A stretch of 64,000 nt of DNA from Clitopilus passeckerianus (taxonomy: Eukaryota; Basidiomycota; Agaricomycetes; Agaricales; Entolomataceae): contig CALYLX010000141.1 of NCBI GenBank assembly GCA_944990035.1, positions 496,001 to 560,000 of the forward strand. The letters run 5' to 3'. Below are positions 1-10,855 of the stretch, piece by piece. Every line of letters starts with the position of its first letter. Position 1 is the stretch's first letter. Both the position numbers and the translations under genes were made by a program. The notes under the pieces were generated by a model. That model was given only the letters and a program-made list of their open reading frames with translations, was not told where the DNA came from and searched no databases.

Positions 1-1
1 C

Positions 2-277
2 GGGGCTGATCCTGCGCAAGGATACGTCCTATACAACGCCGTCTGTGTTCTTATGCAGCAGGAGGGTATAGACGAGACAAACGTGATGAGCTACTTGGGC
101 GCAGAGATCACTAAGAATGAACATGAGTTCATTAACACGGTAAAAAGGTTGAGGGAGAGGTACCAAGATTCCAAGGAAGATCTGGATATCGTGAATCGTT
201 GGGCCTTCGTGCTCACTGACTTTGTCGCTGGGAGTCTTCTGTGGTCCGTTAACTGCAGGAGATACAATTTGGTGTAA
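2..277 (+). CDS. Sesquiterpene synthase-like, C-terminal fragment (cut by window start)
   Basis: The frame is open from base 2 to a TAA at 275-277. The 91 residues match the C-terminal helices of fungal class I terpene synthases: a segment ending NAVCVLMQQEG, which follows the NSE metal-binding helix in the family, then a last helix with aromatic residues and a terminal RRYNL. The Arg-Tyr pair near the C-terminus, which contacts diphosphate in this family, is also present in the two full genes at 38.3 and 40.7 kb (GRYN). Those two genes are closer to each other than to this copy. The family cyclises farnesyl diphosphate in the cytosol. The metal-binding motifs lie outside the window, so activity cannot be judged. 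Confidence 0.75.
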   Translation, partial: GADPAQGYVLYNAVCVLMQQEGIDETNVMSYLGAEITKNEHEFINTVKRLRERYQDSKEDLDIVNRWAFVLTDFVAGSLLWSVNCRRYNLV

Positions 278-618
278 TGTATGTATGACTACCTTGCACA
301 AACGAATCTGGAAATTTCGCTGTCGTGTTACACCTTTGTATCTTCTCGATGTGGAAGAGAGATGACATGTGGCGGGCCTTGAGTCGGAACGCGGAACGCG
401 AAACGGCCTGCCCTAAACGCCCTGGAAACAGAAATATGTTCCCACCTTGATTCATTATTTCTTCTTCGTTCACAATCTTGCCTGGACAATTTTTGCGCAT
501 TCCGTCGTAAACGGGTCAATCCTATGATTCCTATCATCCTCGCCACAACAACATGTGCCTCCAATAACGATGCATTAGTACATGGCCTTGAGCCCCTAAC
601 ACCTTGATCACGGACGAA
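278..618. other. Intergenic, nothing recognised
   Basis: This is the 3' flank of the terpene synthase fragment. Antisense open frames here overlap each other and match nothing I recognise. I see no repeat or RNA gene. Confidence 0.5.
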
Positions 619-809
619 ATGACGCTTGCTACTTCGTACGACTTGGACAACGACGGCAAGCGATGTGCCTCCGTGGAGCCAGTGGACTTGAATAATTGGG
701 TGAGCTTTCTTGCTCCGTTCTCGTGAACCCTTTCACTGAAGAATTTTTCTTGCTACCACTATAGTTTGAACAAGCGAGTTGTCCTGGATGCCCACAACTT
801 TCAGCTTAG
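619..809 (+). CDS. Possible small spliced peptide gene (41 aa)
   Basis: An ATG at 619 opens 27 codons to 699. A GTGAGC donor lies at 700 and a CTATAG acceptor ends at 764, giving a 65-bp intron of the normal size for this window. The second exon, 765-809, continues in phase to a TAG. The product would be 41 residues and end in a Cys-rich tail, CPGCPQLSA. There is no signal peptide and no C-terminal CaaX box, so it is not a typical mating pheromone precursor. I do not recognise it. The splice sites are the only support and a chance match is quite possible. Confidence 0.15.
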
Positions 810-2839
810 TGGATCATGCGTGTTTACTAGAGCCGGATGGCTTTTTCGCATCGAAATCTTTGCATCTACCTCCAACTCAGCTACTCCTTGAAGGCACGGC
901 TGTAATGCCCTTCTGCCCCCTATACGCTGCCAACAAAGGGTATCCTTCCATCACCTCTCTACCTGACCGATTACAGGCGTAAAGGGCCAGAGCAGGAGCG
1001 AAAAAATTTCGTCCTCGTCATACTCCCGAGAAGCAAGGATGCGTAGGAGCGGCTCCGCTGGCCTTCAAAATAATCCATGTTCTATGGAAGGGGGAATATT
1101 GGTGCTTGGCCGGAGGCCAGAAGACACGAGCACCGTTCACCTACGCACAGTAGAGTACATTCTAGGTAAATTTTGATATCTATGTCGGGGAAGGAATCGG
1201 GTCTGACACCACCATTTAGCTCGTACTGCCGTATCGGTAGCAAAACCTCGCCCATCGGCCCCTGTTCACGCCAATCATAACACGAACAGGCAAATTTCTA
1301 CCCACATTCCTCGCGCTACGCATCCAGCTTTGACCGCCCCCGAACAAGCACTTCAGCACTGTTGCCCATGCCTTGCAGGAAATATACGGCGCCAGCACAT
1401 ATGCCAACCTCCCCAGACCCCTCACTCGCCACCGTTCACTCCAGCTCCCAGACTGTACTTCAACGGCTCCTCGCCCATATCTCGAGACATACGGCAACAC
1501 CAATCCAGTAATCAACTTCATCATGGACCGCGATTCCATATTTGCGTTTACTGGAGGCAATACGGTCTCCACCACGTTTTGCCCCATTCTACCGCCTTGG
1601 GGGCTTGTCTCTTCCTCAGCCGACGTTCCCTCAATGTCCGCGGATTTGCTCCTTGCATTGATTCACATCATCCATATATCCTCATCGAGATGATTACTGA
1701 AAGACGTCCACTACCTCCTGAGCCCGCCAATTCCGGTGTTGTGACTCAGGGCAAATACCTCGCGTCCGGCAAGTCAGCTGCGCTGGCGTATTTCCTGAGA
1801 ACCCCAACCAAGGTTTCGAGCAAGACAGGTTCCGGCTGGTTACGCCACGCCATAAACGCAACCGCCCGCATCAAGCTCGGCATGAAGATGGGCCCAGGCC
1901 TTTCAATGCCTCCAGCTTCCCGCTGCTAGCCAGTTCAGGCTTCTCACCTTGTCTATCATCAACACTTTCAGTTCATCCTCGCCAGTGGCCCCGGCTTTCG
2001 AATGCACCAGCCATTGACGCACACGCAACCGTCGGTTCAATTCTATCCCTCTCGATTACCAAGGAAGACCTTGTCCTCCTTTTCCAAGGAGATTTTTCGC
2101 CTTCGTTGCACCTATGTATACCACGGCGATTGGGATTCCACACGCCCGCTCTGTCAAACCCTGTGCCTGGCTGGTGGGCAGGAAGGAAGAGACGAGTAGC
2201 AACCAACACGGATTTGAACCACGTCTGGAAGGGACATCCTTCCCAAGCTATTCCCTCCGGTGCTCAATTGCTACCTGACCCAGCCGAAATCGCCTCTTTC
2301 GCTCACACCTTAACCTCTCCTCCCTTTTCCGCTTTCCCCACTCATCAGCGTACGCGATCATATTGGGCTGGACGAGACCTTCTTGCGGCCAAAGCTGAGG
2401 TCTTCGGCCAGCTTTGTCGAGTATTGCACCTTAAGGTCCATGGTCTCCAGCCTGGGGACTCTACTATCGGACTTGAACCCTTCTTGGTTGTGTGGTTGCA
2501 AGCACGGTGGTGGTCACGCTTGGGACGAGATGGGTTGCACTAGCCGAAGCGGATATGCAACGGAAATGTTGGAGGGATTTGGGAGGTCGGCAATTAAGGA
2601 TGCCGGAGAAGCAGGGGGAAGAAGAATCGATTGTATAGCATGCTCCTGCAGTTTACTCTCCATTTCATGTATTCCCGCAATTCCTTCGTTAGCATGTGGT
2701 CGCTTTTGCCTCCTTCGCTTGTCATCTCAATCAAGACTTGGAGCGAAACCTTGGACACCAGGCAGCAGGCACAAAAGCCATGAGGGCTAATAGTTTCAAG
2801 GCGAAGTCGAGGGTGTAAGGATGTCAAATTGGATATGAA
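810..2839. other. Gene-poor stretch, no supported gene
   Basis: Several overlapping open frames occur on both strands; the longest is 1330-1929, 199 residues. They are rich in Pro, Ser and His, have no recognisable domain, and compete with other open frames over the same bases. The pyrimidine-rich composition resembles the decayed-repeat tracts at 41-52 and 56-59 kb. I could not align this stretch to them by eye. Confidence 0.4.
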
Positions 2840-3254
2840 TCAGATATATTGAAACATGAGTTTATACTTGAATCCTATCACAATGGCTCCTACATCCTCC
2901 GACTTGCTGCGAGCAGCAGCCTCAAGTTCAAAGAAGGTTCCGCGTTGGGGCACATCATCCTGAATATCCCGTCCTCTTTCTGAATCAGGTTCCAGGGGGA
3001 GGTGAATTCGGTAATCCGGGATAGAGGAAGTCAGATGAAGCACAGGGTCCGAAGGAAGAAACTGTACCTCTCCTTTATCAAGGAGAATGAGACGGTCATC
3101 ATCAATGAGAGTCCGTAGACGATGAGCAACCGAGAGTGGTCTGAAATCAGTAGACGTATTTCAGAAGGGGGTGATAACAGCGAACTTGTGAGCAGCAGCG
3201 AATATTTGAATTCCTCTCGAATGGCTGTTTGAATTTTGGCATCAGCAAGTTGAA
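2840..3254 (-). pseudogene. Relic of an MRP-type (ABCC) ABC transporter, end of second nucleotide-binding domain
   Basis: Read on the minus strand, 3254 downward gives ADAKIQTAIREEF, the segment after the Walker B/D-loop in ABCC transporters. After a CTGATTTCAG acceptor at 3141, the exon 3140-2840 gives SVAHRLRTLIDDDR, with the H-loop histidine, then LLDKGEV and a C-terminal tail containing GTFFELEAAA. The order and spacing are those of a real ABCC C-terminus. Walker A, the signature motif and the membrane domains are missing. The two pieces do not splice cleanly in phase, and stops occur between them. The parent protein would be an ATP-driven exporter; this remnant cannot be functional. A second ABCC-like fragment lies at 37.7-37.9 kb, also on the minus strand. 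Confidence 0.75.
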
Positions 3255-3416
3255 CTAGGTTTCAATGTATTCTAATATTGTAAACGAGAGAGGTGTCCGA
3301 ATGAAATGTCGTTCGAATGTTGTATTCCAATATACCTGGAGAGGGGTCCCCATATTGAAATCTATGCAAAGCGACGTCTCACATCTCCCAGCGGGACATT
3401 CAAATGCGAATTTAAA

Positions 3417-3700
3417 TCATTTCATCGGCCTACCATGATCATGCCTCGATATTTTGATACCAGCCGTCGGTCTTTTTGGGTGCTGGACTGCATCAGACCA
3501 ATTGATACTAAAGCCACTGGATTTGCGTAGGGAGAAGAATGTGTGTGCGGTATTTAAATTCTGGTCCACAGCGGCAGCATATCCGCGCAGAAGTACCTCT
3601 CCACGGCCAAACGACAACAAGGGGCTGGTCTCATAGTGCTCCACAGCGGATATGCCATGAGCTTCGCCCCAGATCTGGAGGTGAAGTTGGTGAGAAAATT
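3417..3700 (-). pseudogene. Possible further ABC-transporter relic (transmembrane domain 2 region)
   Basis: Upstream of the NBD remnant on the same strand, a frame reads ETSPLLSFGRGEVLLRGYAA. This weakly resembles the TSPLLS-FGE-L-G---IRAYGA segment of ABCC second membrane domains. Its position between an absent N-terminal half and the NBD2 tail is as expected. The similarity is short and partly wishful, and no splice sites connect it to the downstream piece. It could instead be chance coding. Confidence 0.2.
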
Positions 3701-4500
3701 AGACTGCGATTAGGCTGTAGGCACACACCATGCTCCTCACTCAATCCCAAAACCTGAGCCATCACGATAAGGAATCCAAGGAAGGCCCAGACCCTGTTCC
3801 GAGTTCTATCTTCAGATAGGACGAGGTTTGTCTGTTGAAAATGTTGGCTGTTTTTTTCGGCGCATTTCGATATTCACATGCTTCTCACATCCGATATATT
3901 GCTTTTTAAACGCTTATTCTTCCTTTTCAAGTTATAATGATGCCGTATGTGATCCGGAGGTTCCCATTATATCCTTTCTCTGATCGTTCCATGCCGGCTG
4001 TCTGCCTGCTCCCCAATACCAGAGATAAGGTTGGGACGTCTCTGGACCGCGTAAGCTCGTGTATGGTCTTGCTCTTCGTTCGCGTTCTACACCCTCTACT
4101 GGTCTGACTGATTGTGAGTATACATTCACGTGTATCTGCTTTACGACGTCTTTAATCTTTATTTATCCCTCTGAACTATGTTTTACCGTCGTCAAAATTG
4201 AAGTTGCTATGGTATTTTGGCACTGGCCTTCACTAATGCAACCCCTTAGGTTATATATATAGACCTTGAATATAGAGTTTGAATATCTGGTGTTCCGGTT
4301 ATATAAATACAGAGTACAATTCAGAGGTTGCCATATGTGGTACAATGTTATTCCCATATACAATTATTCTGTACGATCATGGAGGCGCTATGTCGCCTAT
4401 AAACTTAATTCCCACTTCCTTCGTCCGTCTCGTATACCTGTCGATATTGTTTAGCTTGTTGTTGAACGTTCAATTTTAAGTTAAATCTTACTTCCTCGTC
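3701..4500. other. AT-rich intergenic region
   Basis: The stretch is AT-rich with many short open frames on both strands and no recognisable product. The nucleotidyltransferase-like gene ends at 4501 on the minus strand, so the right end probably holds its 3' untranslated region. Confidence 0.5.
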
Positions 4501-5824
4501 CTAATCCTCCTTGTTTACCGCGTTCGTCTTTCCTATTTCCGTCCTTTCCATCCGGTTCCTGTACTCTGCCCTGAATGCGTTTCTCAGTATATCTACCTTT
4601 TCTTGGTCGTCTGCTGTCTCCCCAAATTCTTCTTCCAATTCAGCTATTCCGCTTAAGAATAGCACCTCCTCTCCGCTTCGAAAAATATCGTTCTGTATCA
4701 ATTTCGGACTGAGTATATGCGTTGGGGTCAGTCATCGGCAGTCCCGTGCTCACCCTAACTTCCTTCTTACACGCCCCTTCTATATGGGCGTATGGCTGCT
4801 CAATCTCAAACCCTCTGAGCCTGTATTTCACAAGTCGGAGCTCATACGTTGGCGTGAATCGAGTGAGGTTTGCTACGTTTGTTCGTCTTAGAAGAGACGC
4901 GATCGATCGCCTGGTTCCGTATACAGTTGCTCCTAGGTATTTGCACGGTTAGCTGTGGAGATGGTAATTCTGTGCCAGGTTGGCTCACCGTTGAATGCAA
5001 GGCAACAAGAGTCTATGTCAAATCCAGCCAGTATCTCTGCCGGCGAGTGGTAACTCCTGAGTATGATCTGCACGCGTCGGTATCTGGGTTGCACTGGGAA
5101 TATTTGGTCAGAATGCTGGCTGCTGGTCTTATTTTTGTCGGTCTCAACTTACCCCAGAACGTAATTGTTCTCTCGGTTCGATTTGAATCTACTTCCCAAC
5201 CGGCTACTCTTATCAGCGCCTGATGTATCTCTTGTATCTTTAACGCCATCTACTGGGCCGTCAGTATAACGTTCTTTTTTTAACTAATAGATAGATATTC
5301 ACCTCCTCTTCGGTCAACCCCCACATGTATACGTCGATGTCTGAATCTTGGTTGGGCCCTCGGTCGTAGTATTCCTTCAGGTTACGTGTTTCCTCTGAGT
5401 CCAGCACTTGTTGAGGCACAGGTACGACGCAGGCTTGGACCGAACCTCCGGCAATGAGAATGTGATCAAAGTTTGGTAGATTGTTGAGGATACCCTTTGA
5501 GAAAGCGCTAAAATTTCTCAAGAATTCCTCGAGGCCCGACACAATTTGCGGCGAATCAGGATGAGGACGATCTGCTTCGCTGAGTGGCATGAGGATGCGG
5601 CTGGAGGGATGCATGCGACCGGGTCGACCCTTCTTGAGGCTCGGAGGCAGGTCTAGTACATCAATGAAGCCATAGTATAACGGGAAAGATAGGGGGCTCA
5701 GTTTCAGTAGGTGTTCCACTTCGTGCTGCTGTTGTAGCCACGGCAGGAGACCCGGTGCGTCCTCTAGGTCGAGGGGCTGACGAGACAGATAAGAAATGAA
5801 GGCATTTGCATAGATGCAGTCCAT
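4501..5824 (-). CDS. Nucleotidyltransferase-fold-like protein, five exons, 364 aa
   Basis: Exons (minus strand) are 5824-5303, 5249-5153, 5093-4989, 4932-4754 and 4692-4501. All four introns are GT-AG, 53-61 bp, and every phase closes; total 1095 nt. Exon 1 carries LIAGGSVQAC followed about 35 residues later by DSDIDVYMWGL. This GGS...DxD pattern is that of DNA-polymerase-beta-type nucleotidyltransferases. Exon 3 reads HSPAEILAGFDIDSC, which I associate with the same domain in fungal and large-DNA-virus proteins, sometimes annotated as ankyrin-repeat proteins. No ankyrin repeats are visible here. The C-terminus is Glu-rich. The ATG at 5824 is used because the upstream codons of the open frame lack ATG. 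Substrate and partners are unknown; the family call is recognition only. Confidence 0.7.
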
Positions 5825-5861
5825 ATTCTGAAACGGTGTTCCCAAGAACGCGTTGGCACCG

Positions 5862-5869
5862 TTTTTATA
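5862..5869 (-). promoter_or_regulatory. TATA box candidate
   Basis: TATAAAAA on the minus strand lies about 38 bp before the chosen ATG at 5824, which supports that start. The distance implies a very short 5' leader. Confidence 0.35.
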
Positions 5870-6434
5870 CTCTGCTTAAGCCATTTTTGACTACACTGTT
5901 TCATCTAAAGCATTTTTTGTCGGCCTGGTCCGCTCCGTGTTTTTGTTACGATGGCATTGGAATTATAATTGTGACAGCCAATTCAGCTATACACGTGCAC
6001 TCTCTTATTGTTTCATACGTCGAACGGAGCAAGGTCCTTAGGCCCCAACAAAGTTCCTGAAGCAGGGGCAGCATACATGATGCCGTTCTGGTCACGTTTT
6101 CACTTGACTGGCAACCTGATCACATGATCTAGTTTGGTATTCTTTGTGGTGATTCGCTCAATTCTGTCATTTGGATTCTAGTCGTACACGTGGAAAGTTA
6201 TTGTTCACACATTTGCGGTCGATATGCATCAGTTCCCCTCTTCTTCAGAGACCCTCATCTCTTGAAACCCTGCTACTGGGTAACCTCCCGCTGCTGAACT
6301 TTCTCCCTCCATTTCATCGTCGTCAGCCGTCTTCTGCTTCTTCTTCTGCCCCCTATCTTCGAGTCGAGCCTGACGGCCTAACTGGATCTGTTGGCTTGTT
6401 CAGCTCCCCTCATTTCTATAGGTGTATAGGTTCG
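5870..6434. other. Intergenic region
   Basis: This lies upstream of the nucleotidyltransferase-like gene and downstream of the hAT-interrupted gene, both on the minus strand. I see no gene. The pyrimidine-rich stretch at 6280-6360 has no recognisable product. Confidence 0.5.
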
Positions 6435-6540
6435 CTACTTTACCAACGTTGGTGCTGCTTCCAGACGGATAATGTTCTTCACTATAAGTTCTAACGTATA
6501 ACCTTGTTTCTTGGTCGGAAAAGCGACTAGAGTAAAGTGG

Positions 6541-6548
6541 ATCTCCAT
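6541..6548. repeat. hAT target-site duplication, left copy
   Basis: ATCTCCAT directly precedes the transposon. The identical 8 bp follow it at 9883-9890. Eight bp is the hAT standard. Confidence 0.95.
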
Positions 6549-6576
6549 TAGGGCCCACCAAGGGTTGCTCATACCC
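6549..6576 (+). repeat. hAT left terminal inverted repeat
   Basis: It begins TAGGGCCCACCAAGGGTTGC and pairs imperfectly with the right end at 9855-9882. Confidence 0.85.
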
Positions 6577-6826
6577 TCAGGGTTGGGAAAGGGGTAGGGT
6601 GAGGGTGGGGGTGGGGGTAGCTGCTTCGTGACCCTTGCCATACCCTTGGCTCTACTCAAGGGTTGCACAGCTTTGATGTGCAACTGATGCCGCCATCGCA
6701 ACTTAAAATTACATAATATTTGATTCAGGGCCGGTAGACGCCCAGTGGGTGAAACTATCCTAACGAAAATTGCAGTTTATTATAATATATCCCAAGATTA
6801 CTCTAAAATCTACATCATACTACTTG

Positions 6827-9649
6827 ATGGCTACTGAGGATACACCTGCAGCAGCAGTCGGCAAACGGACCGCTAAACCCCCTCAACGCTTTCGCGAAAA
6901 TGCAGACCAACCCCCCCCTAAACCAAAACCAACATCCAGCAACAACACATCAAAGGCACCAGCACCACTAGGGCCAGCAGCCAGTATACTCCCAGTAAAG
7001 TCTCAGCCATCCAAGACACGCCAACCAACCATCGAAGAGGTTGACGATGTGGATGCTCCCATTGACACCCGCCGAGTCCCCCGCAAACCACTTGTGATTG
7101 ACTCTCCCGATGAACTTGAAGCCAGCGATGACGAGAGCCGAACAATGCCACCTCCATCGGAGCTAAGCCGCACCAGCAGCCAGAGCAGCATGCTGTCAGT
7201 AACTGCTGAGGGTAGTGATAGTGAAGACAATGATAGCGCCAACAGCGAGGGAGGAGAAAGCACTGAGGAGGATGATGTCGCATTTATAGGTAAGGTGATC
7301 TTGTTCTCGTTTTCCAGCACCGCCTCATGTATACGCAGACCGAATGCTACCCCGCTGGAATGCACCAGTGTACGCATTTTTCGAACCTCGCCCGGAGGCA
7401 GAGTGGCGGACAGTGCAACCACTCAAGAAGGGCAAGATGATCCGCAGGCGATACATCAAGTTCCGGTGTGCAGCTCCCACATGCAAGTCTAGAGGAAAGC
7501 ACGGACGGCATGTTTATCGAGCGACGTTTGGTGGCGACAAGTCCTCAACGAAGAATTTACGAACACATATCATTGGGTGTTGGGGGCAGGAGGCACTGGA
7601 TGCAGCCAGTAGGGTGGATGGGGTGGCTGAAGCTCGAAAGATCCTTCAAGGTCGCAATAATACTCTGCGTGATGGGTCAATCACTGCTGCATTCCAGAGT
7701 CGTGCAAGAGTAGCAACTGTTACTTACTCGACACGTCCTCAGACCAAGGCAGAAACCAAAGCCTATCACGTCTGTTGGGTTGCAGAGAATAAGCGCCCCT
7801 TCGACATCGTCAAGGACCGAGGCTATCATCGCAACATGAAGGAGGGCCGGCCTCAGCAGTACATTCCATCTCCCACCACGGTCCGCCGTGATGTCAAGGC
7901 AGCATTTGCAAGCTGTCGACAGAAGGTAGCTGAAATTCTAAAGGTCTGTGTTAGACCTTTACGTCGAGAATTAATGATTGACGAACATACCAGAAAGTTA
8001 AAGGAGCACTGCACTTTGGTACAGATTGCTGGACCTCACCAAACGGACGGGCATACATGGGTTTAACTGTGCAGTACGAGGTCAATGGCGAGGTGTTTTC
8101 CTGGTGCCTCGACATTGTTGACCTGCCGACTTCCCATACTGGACTTCGCATGGCGGAAGTTATGGCAGCAACACTGTGGGAGTTCGGAATCGCTAAGAAG
8201 GTGAAGAGAAGGATAATGATGATGGGTGGGTCGACGAGCGACTAGAGATGTCGCCAGCAGAACGAGCAGAGTTGGCGAAGAGTGTGATGCCCACTCGCAA
8301 AATGTTGGTGAAGGTGGGCGTTTGTTTGTTCTTGTGTACATCTGGGTGCTGGGTTGCTCACGCGTGGACCCACAACTCTGCCAGATTCGCAAAGTTGCAT
8401 ACGCCGTCAAGAATTCGTCCACCAACCTCGCGCCAAAGTGGAGGCGTCTTTGCAACCAGGTTGGTCTCAAGGAACGCCTCCTTCCTCGTGATGTGAAGAC
8501 GCGGTGGAACTCGACATATGACATGCTCGATGTTGCTGTGCAATATCGAGAAGTCTACAACCTACTTACAGCTCAAAAAGAGGCAAATCTACGTGCCTAT
8601 GAGATGGAAAACTCCGAGTGGCGGCTTGCAAGAGAGCTTCGAGAGGTTCTAAAGGTGCGTAACCCCTCTTAACAGCAAGAAATTTACCTGACGAAAAATT
8701 ATTAGATTTTCAAGGAAGCGACCGAGTTTTTCTCTCGAAAAAATACGGTCCAACTCTCCTCTGTCATCCCTGCCATGGACAAGATCGATCAGGACATGGC
8801 AACCTCAATCGCATCCCGGAAATACACGATTTCAGTTACGGCTGCTCTTGCTATCGGCAAGCGAACGCTAAACAGGTACTACAGCAAGACGGACCTGTCG
8901 GAAACGTACCGCATTGCTATTGGTACACCACTTTTTATTATATTCATGAATTAACTGTCTGACACTGGACCTCTGTAGCTCTTGATCCTCGCTACAAGCT
9001 CGACTACATGCGTTCAGCCCAATGGCCTGAAGGTTGGATCAACACTGCTGAACAGCTTGTTCGCGATGTTTTCGACGAGTTTTATCGTGATGAGAATGTT
9101 TCTACAGCAGAGGTATGTTTGCCATTGACTAGACTGTAAGAATTACTAACGTATTTCGCGAACATAATGTAGAATTTACCCTCAAATGAATCACCGCCCC
9201 CTGAAAACCGCTTTGACCGCCTGAAGACCGGTTTCTCTGGCGTGTCTCCATCGACGGTAGATGAAGTCACCCGCTATCTATCCATCCCTGCCCACCGTGT
9301 TGATGACCCACTAAAGTGGTGGGTCGAGCAAGAGTCGGTGTATCCACGGTTGTCCAGGATGGCACGCGATTATCTGAGTATCCCAGGCATGTACTCCCTC
9401 TCGTGATTTCAAGTAGTGGGCTGATCCTTGTTATTAGCTACCTCCGTCGACGTCGAGCGTCTTTTCTCGAAGGGCCGGATCTTACTCAACCACCTTCGGG
9501 GTGGGATGAAGCCGCCTACCTTCCGGTCTCTCATGTGTCTGGGGGATTGGCTTCAGGCAGGCATCATCACAGAGAAAGACATTGTGAGGGCTGTAGGTGG
9601 CTTACCGGACCTTGTGGAGGGTGAGGATGATGGTCTGGGACCAACTTAG
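6827..9649 (+). pseudogene. hAT transposase with an internal deletion
   Basis: Order of parts: an acidic, Pro/Ser-rich N-terminus (exon 6827-7289); a BED-type zinc finger around 7470-7600 (C-x4-C, later H-x4-C); then the RNase-H-like core starting FGTDCWTSPNGRAY with the first catalytic Asp and LPTSHTG. Later segments are TRWNSTYDML (near 8500), ALDPRYKLDY (near 8990) and the C-terminal dimerisation motif SVDVERLFSKGR (near 9450). At about 8200-8212 the frame shifts and the part that should hold the second catalytic Asp and the C..H...N region is missing. The last intron, 9387-9437, appears to be GC-AG (GCATGT donor). The enzyme should therefore be inactive, although the element ends remain usable by a related transposase. 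Confidence 0.8.
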
Positions 9650-9854
9650 GCTCGTTTGAATAGATAAGATTTACATTATTTTACTACGTGTAACATGTCT
9701 ATATGAAGCTTTAACCCTACCCTCGGTGGTAAACCCGCGGGTGTGGCCTACCCGTATCACCCTTTGTGTACCCCCGCCCAACTTCAAGGGTGGCCCTTAC
9801 CCTTGGATGAAGGGTGGGGTAATGTTGGGGTGAGGGTGCGGGTGAGCGTGAAAT

Positions 9855-9882
9855 ACCCGAGGGTTACCCGTGGCGGGCACTA
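9855..9882 (-). repeat. hAT right terminal inverted repeat
   Basis: In reverse it begins TAGTGCCCGCCACGGGTAAC. It is closer to the left end of the MITE at 34487 than to this element's own left end. Confidence 0.85.
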
Positions 9883-10855
9883 ATCTCCATGATGTCGAAT
9901 GGGCGATATCTCTCAGGTCGACAGTCAGCAATGCTGGGAGTGAAAGGCATCAATCCATACATCTTATTGAGGTATGGATTCGAACTTACCGTGGTTTTCC
10001 GTTGTCGAACCCCAATAACTGGCGATAGCTTACAATGTTATGCTCAGTCCTGACAAATCCTATCCGGCCCACATTCTTCAACGTGTTCATGGGATCTTCA
10101 AAGATGGTGAAGGGTACATGGACTGCGGTTGGCGCAGAGTTGCGAGGGGTGACATATTTGTTGGATAAGGATATGGCGAGATAGTCGGTGTCCATCAAAG
10201 GAGATGGTGGACACAGGACGCCCTGACTAAATTCTCTGTCCATATGGTCCATGAGAAGCTCAAGCCCATTGTATGCCTCGTCAAAAGAGGAGCTACCGTA
10301 TCCCGTGACTTTGATAACTTGACGAGAGTAGTCCAGAGTCTTCTTATTGATTCTGTTATCCTCGTCATTCTTTGAACAAAAGGGGACCTGACTCCTCTCT
10401 TACCTGCGACCATAGTGAGGCAGAAGCTTTGCATCGAGCAGGATAGCGGTGAAGGACCAGACACATTCAGTTCCATTTGCGTTGATCATTCGCCTTGCCC
10501 GAGGCTCATTGAAGTTGGCGGTGATGATATTATTCAGCAAGGTTGGCTCCTGTTAGTCATTGTTAGCTCACAGAACATCCGTCTCAATGTAGTCTGAATA
10601 CCTTCGAAAGCGCGTTCAGCGTGATCGTTCCTTCTGAAAAGCAAGGAGTGATCTTGTTGAGGCGATCCGCGACTTCGTAATATTAATAAAGATTCTTGTG
10701 TCAAGGAAATGAGACGTACGTTTAGCAATGGTCGTCATATTGCGTTGAGGTTTAGCAAGGATATAGCGAGACAAACTTGAAGGAACTCCCTGGTGAAGAG
10801 CTTGACGCCTTTGTATAGCAAGCGCCATACTTTTCCTTACCAAAACTTTGGCCAT

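Larger units (their letters stand above)
6549..9882 (+). mobile_element. hAT DNA transposon, 3334 bp
   Basis: The element is bounded by the perfect 8-bp duplication ATCTCCAT. Its ends are imperfect inverted repeats: TAGGGCCCACCAAGGG at the left, and TAGTGCCCGCCACGGG when the right end is read in reverse. Both subterminal regions (about 6590-6670 and 9720-9860) are packed with TACCC/GGGTA-type repeats, likely transposase binding sites. The interior encodes one spliced hAT transposase with a central deletion. The intact target duplication and the intact host reading frame on both sides suggest a fairly recent insertion. Confidence 0.93.
6435..10855 (-). pseudogene. Hypothetical multi-exon gene interrupted by a hAT transposon
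   Basis: Minus-strand exons are 10855-10720, 10672-10602, 10549-10404, 10352-9990 and 9933-9883, continuing after the transposon at 6540-6435 with a TAG stop. All introns are GT-AG and all phases agree. The transposon sits in the last exon at an ATGGAGAT target (minus strand). Read without the element and one target copy, the frame continues unbroken. The protein of about 280 residues matches no named domain I know. Its last segment (FTLVAFPTKK then LIVKNII) has the alternating hydrophobic pattern of beta strands and resembles unnamed Agaricomycete proteins I have seen. The first ATG is uncertain; a later start is possible. As it stands the allele would be truncated shortly after residue 250. 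It is divergent from the gene at 11521. Confidence 0.7.

Noticed and set aside
1330..1929. 199-codon open frame on the plus strand
   Set aside because: No recognisable domain, odd composition, and overlapping open frames of similar length in other frames and on the other strand.
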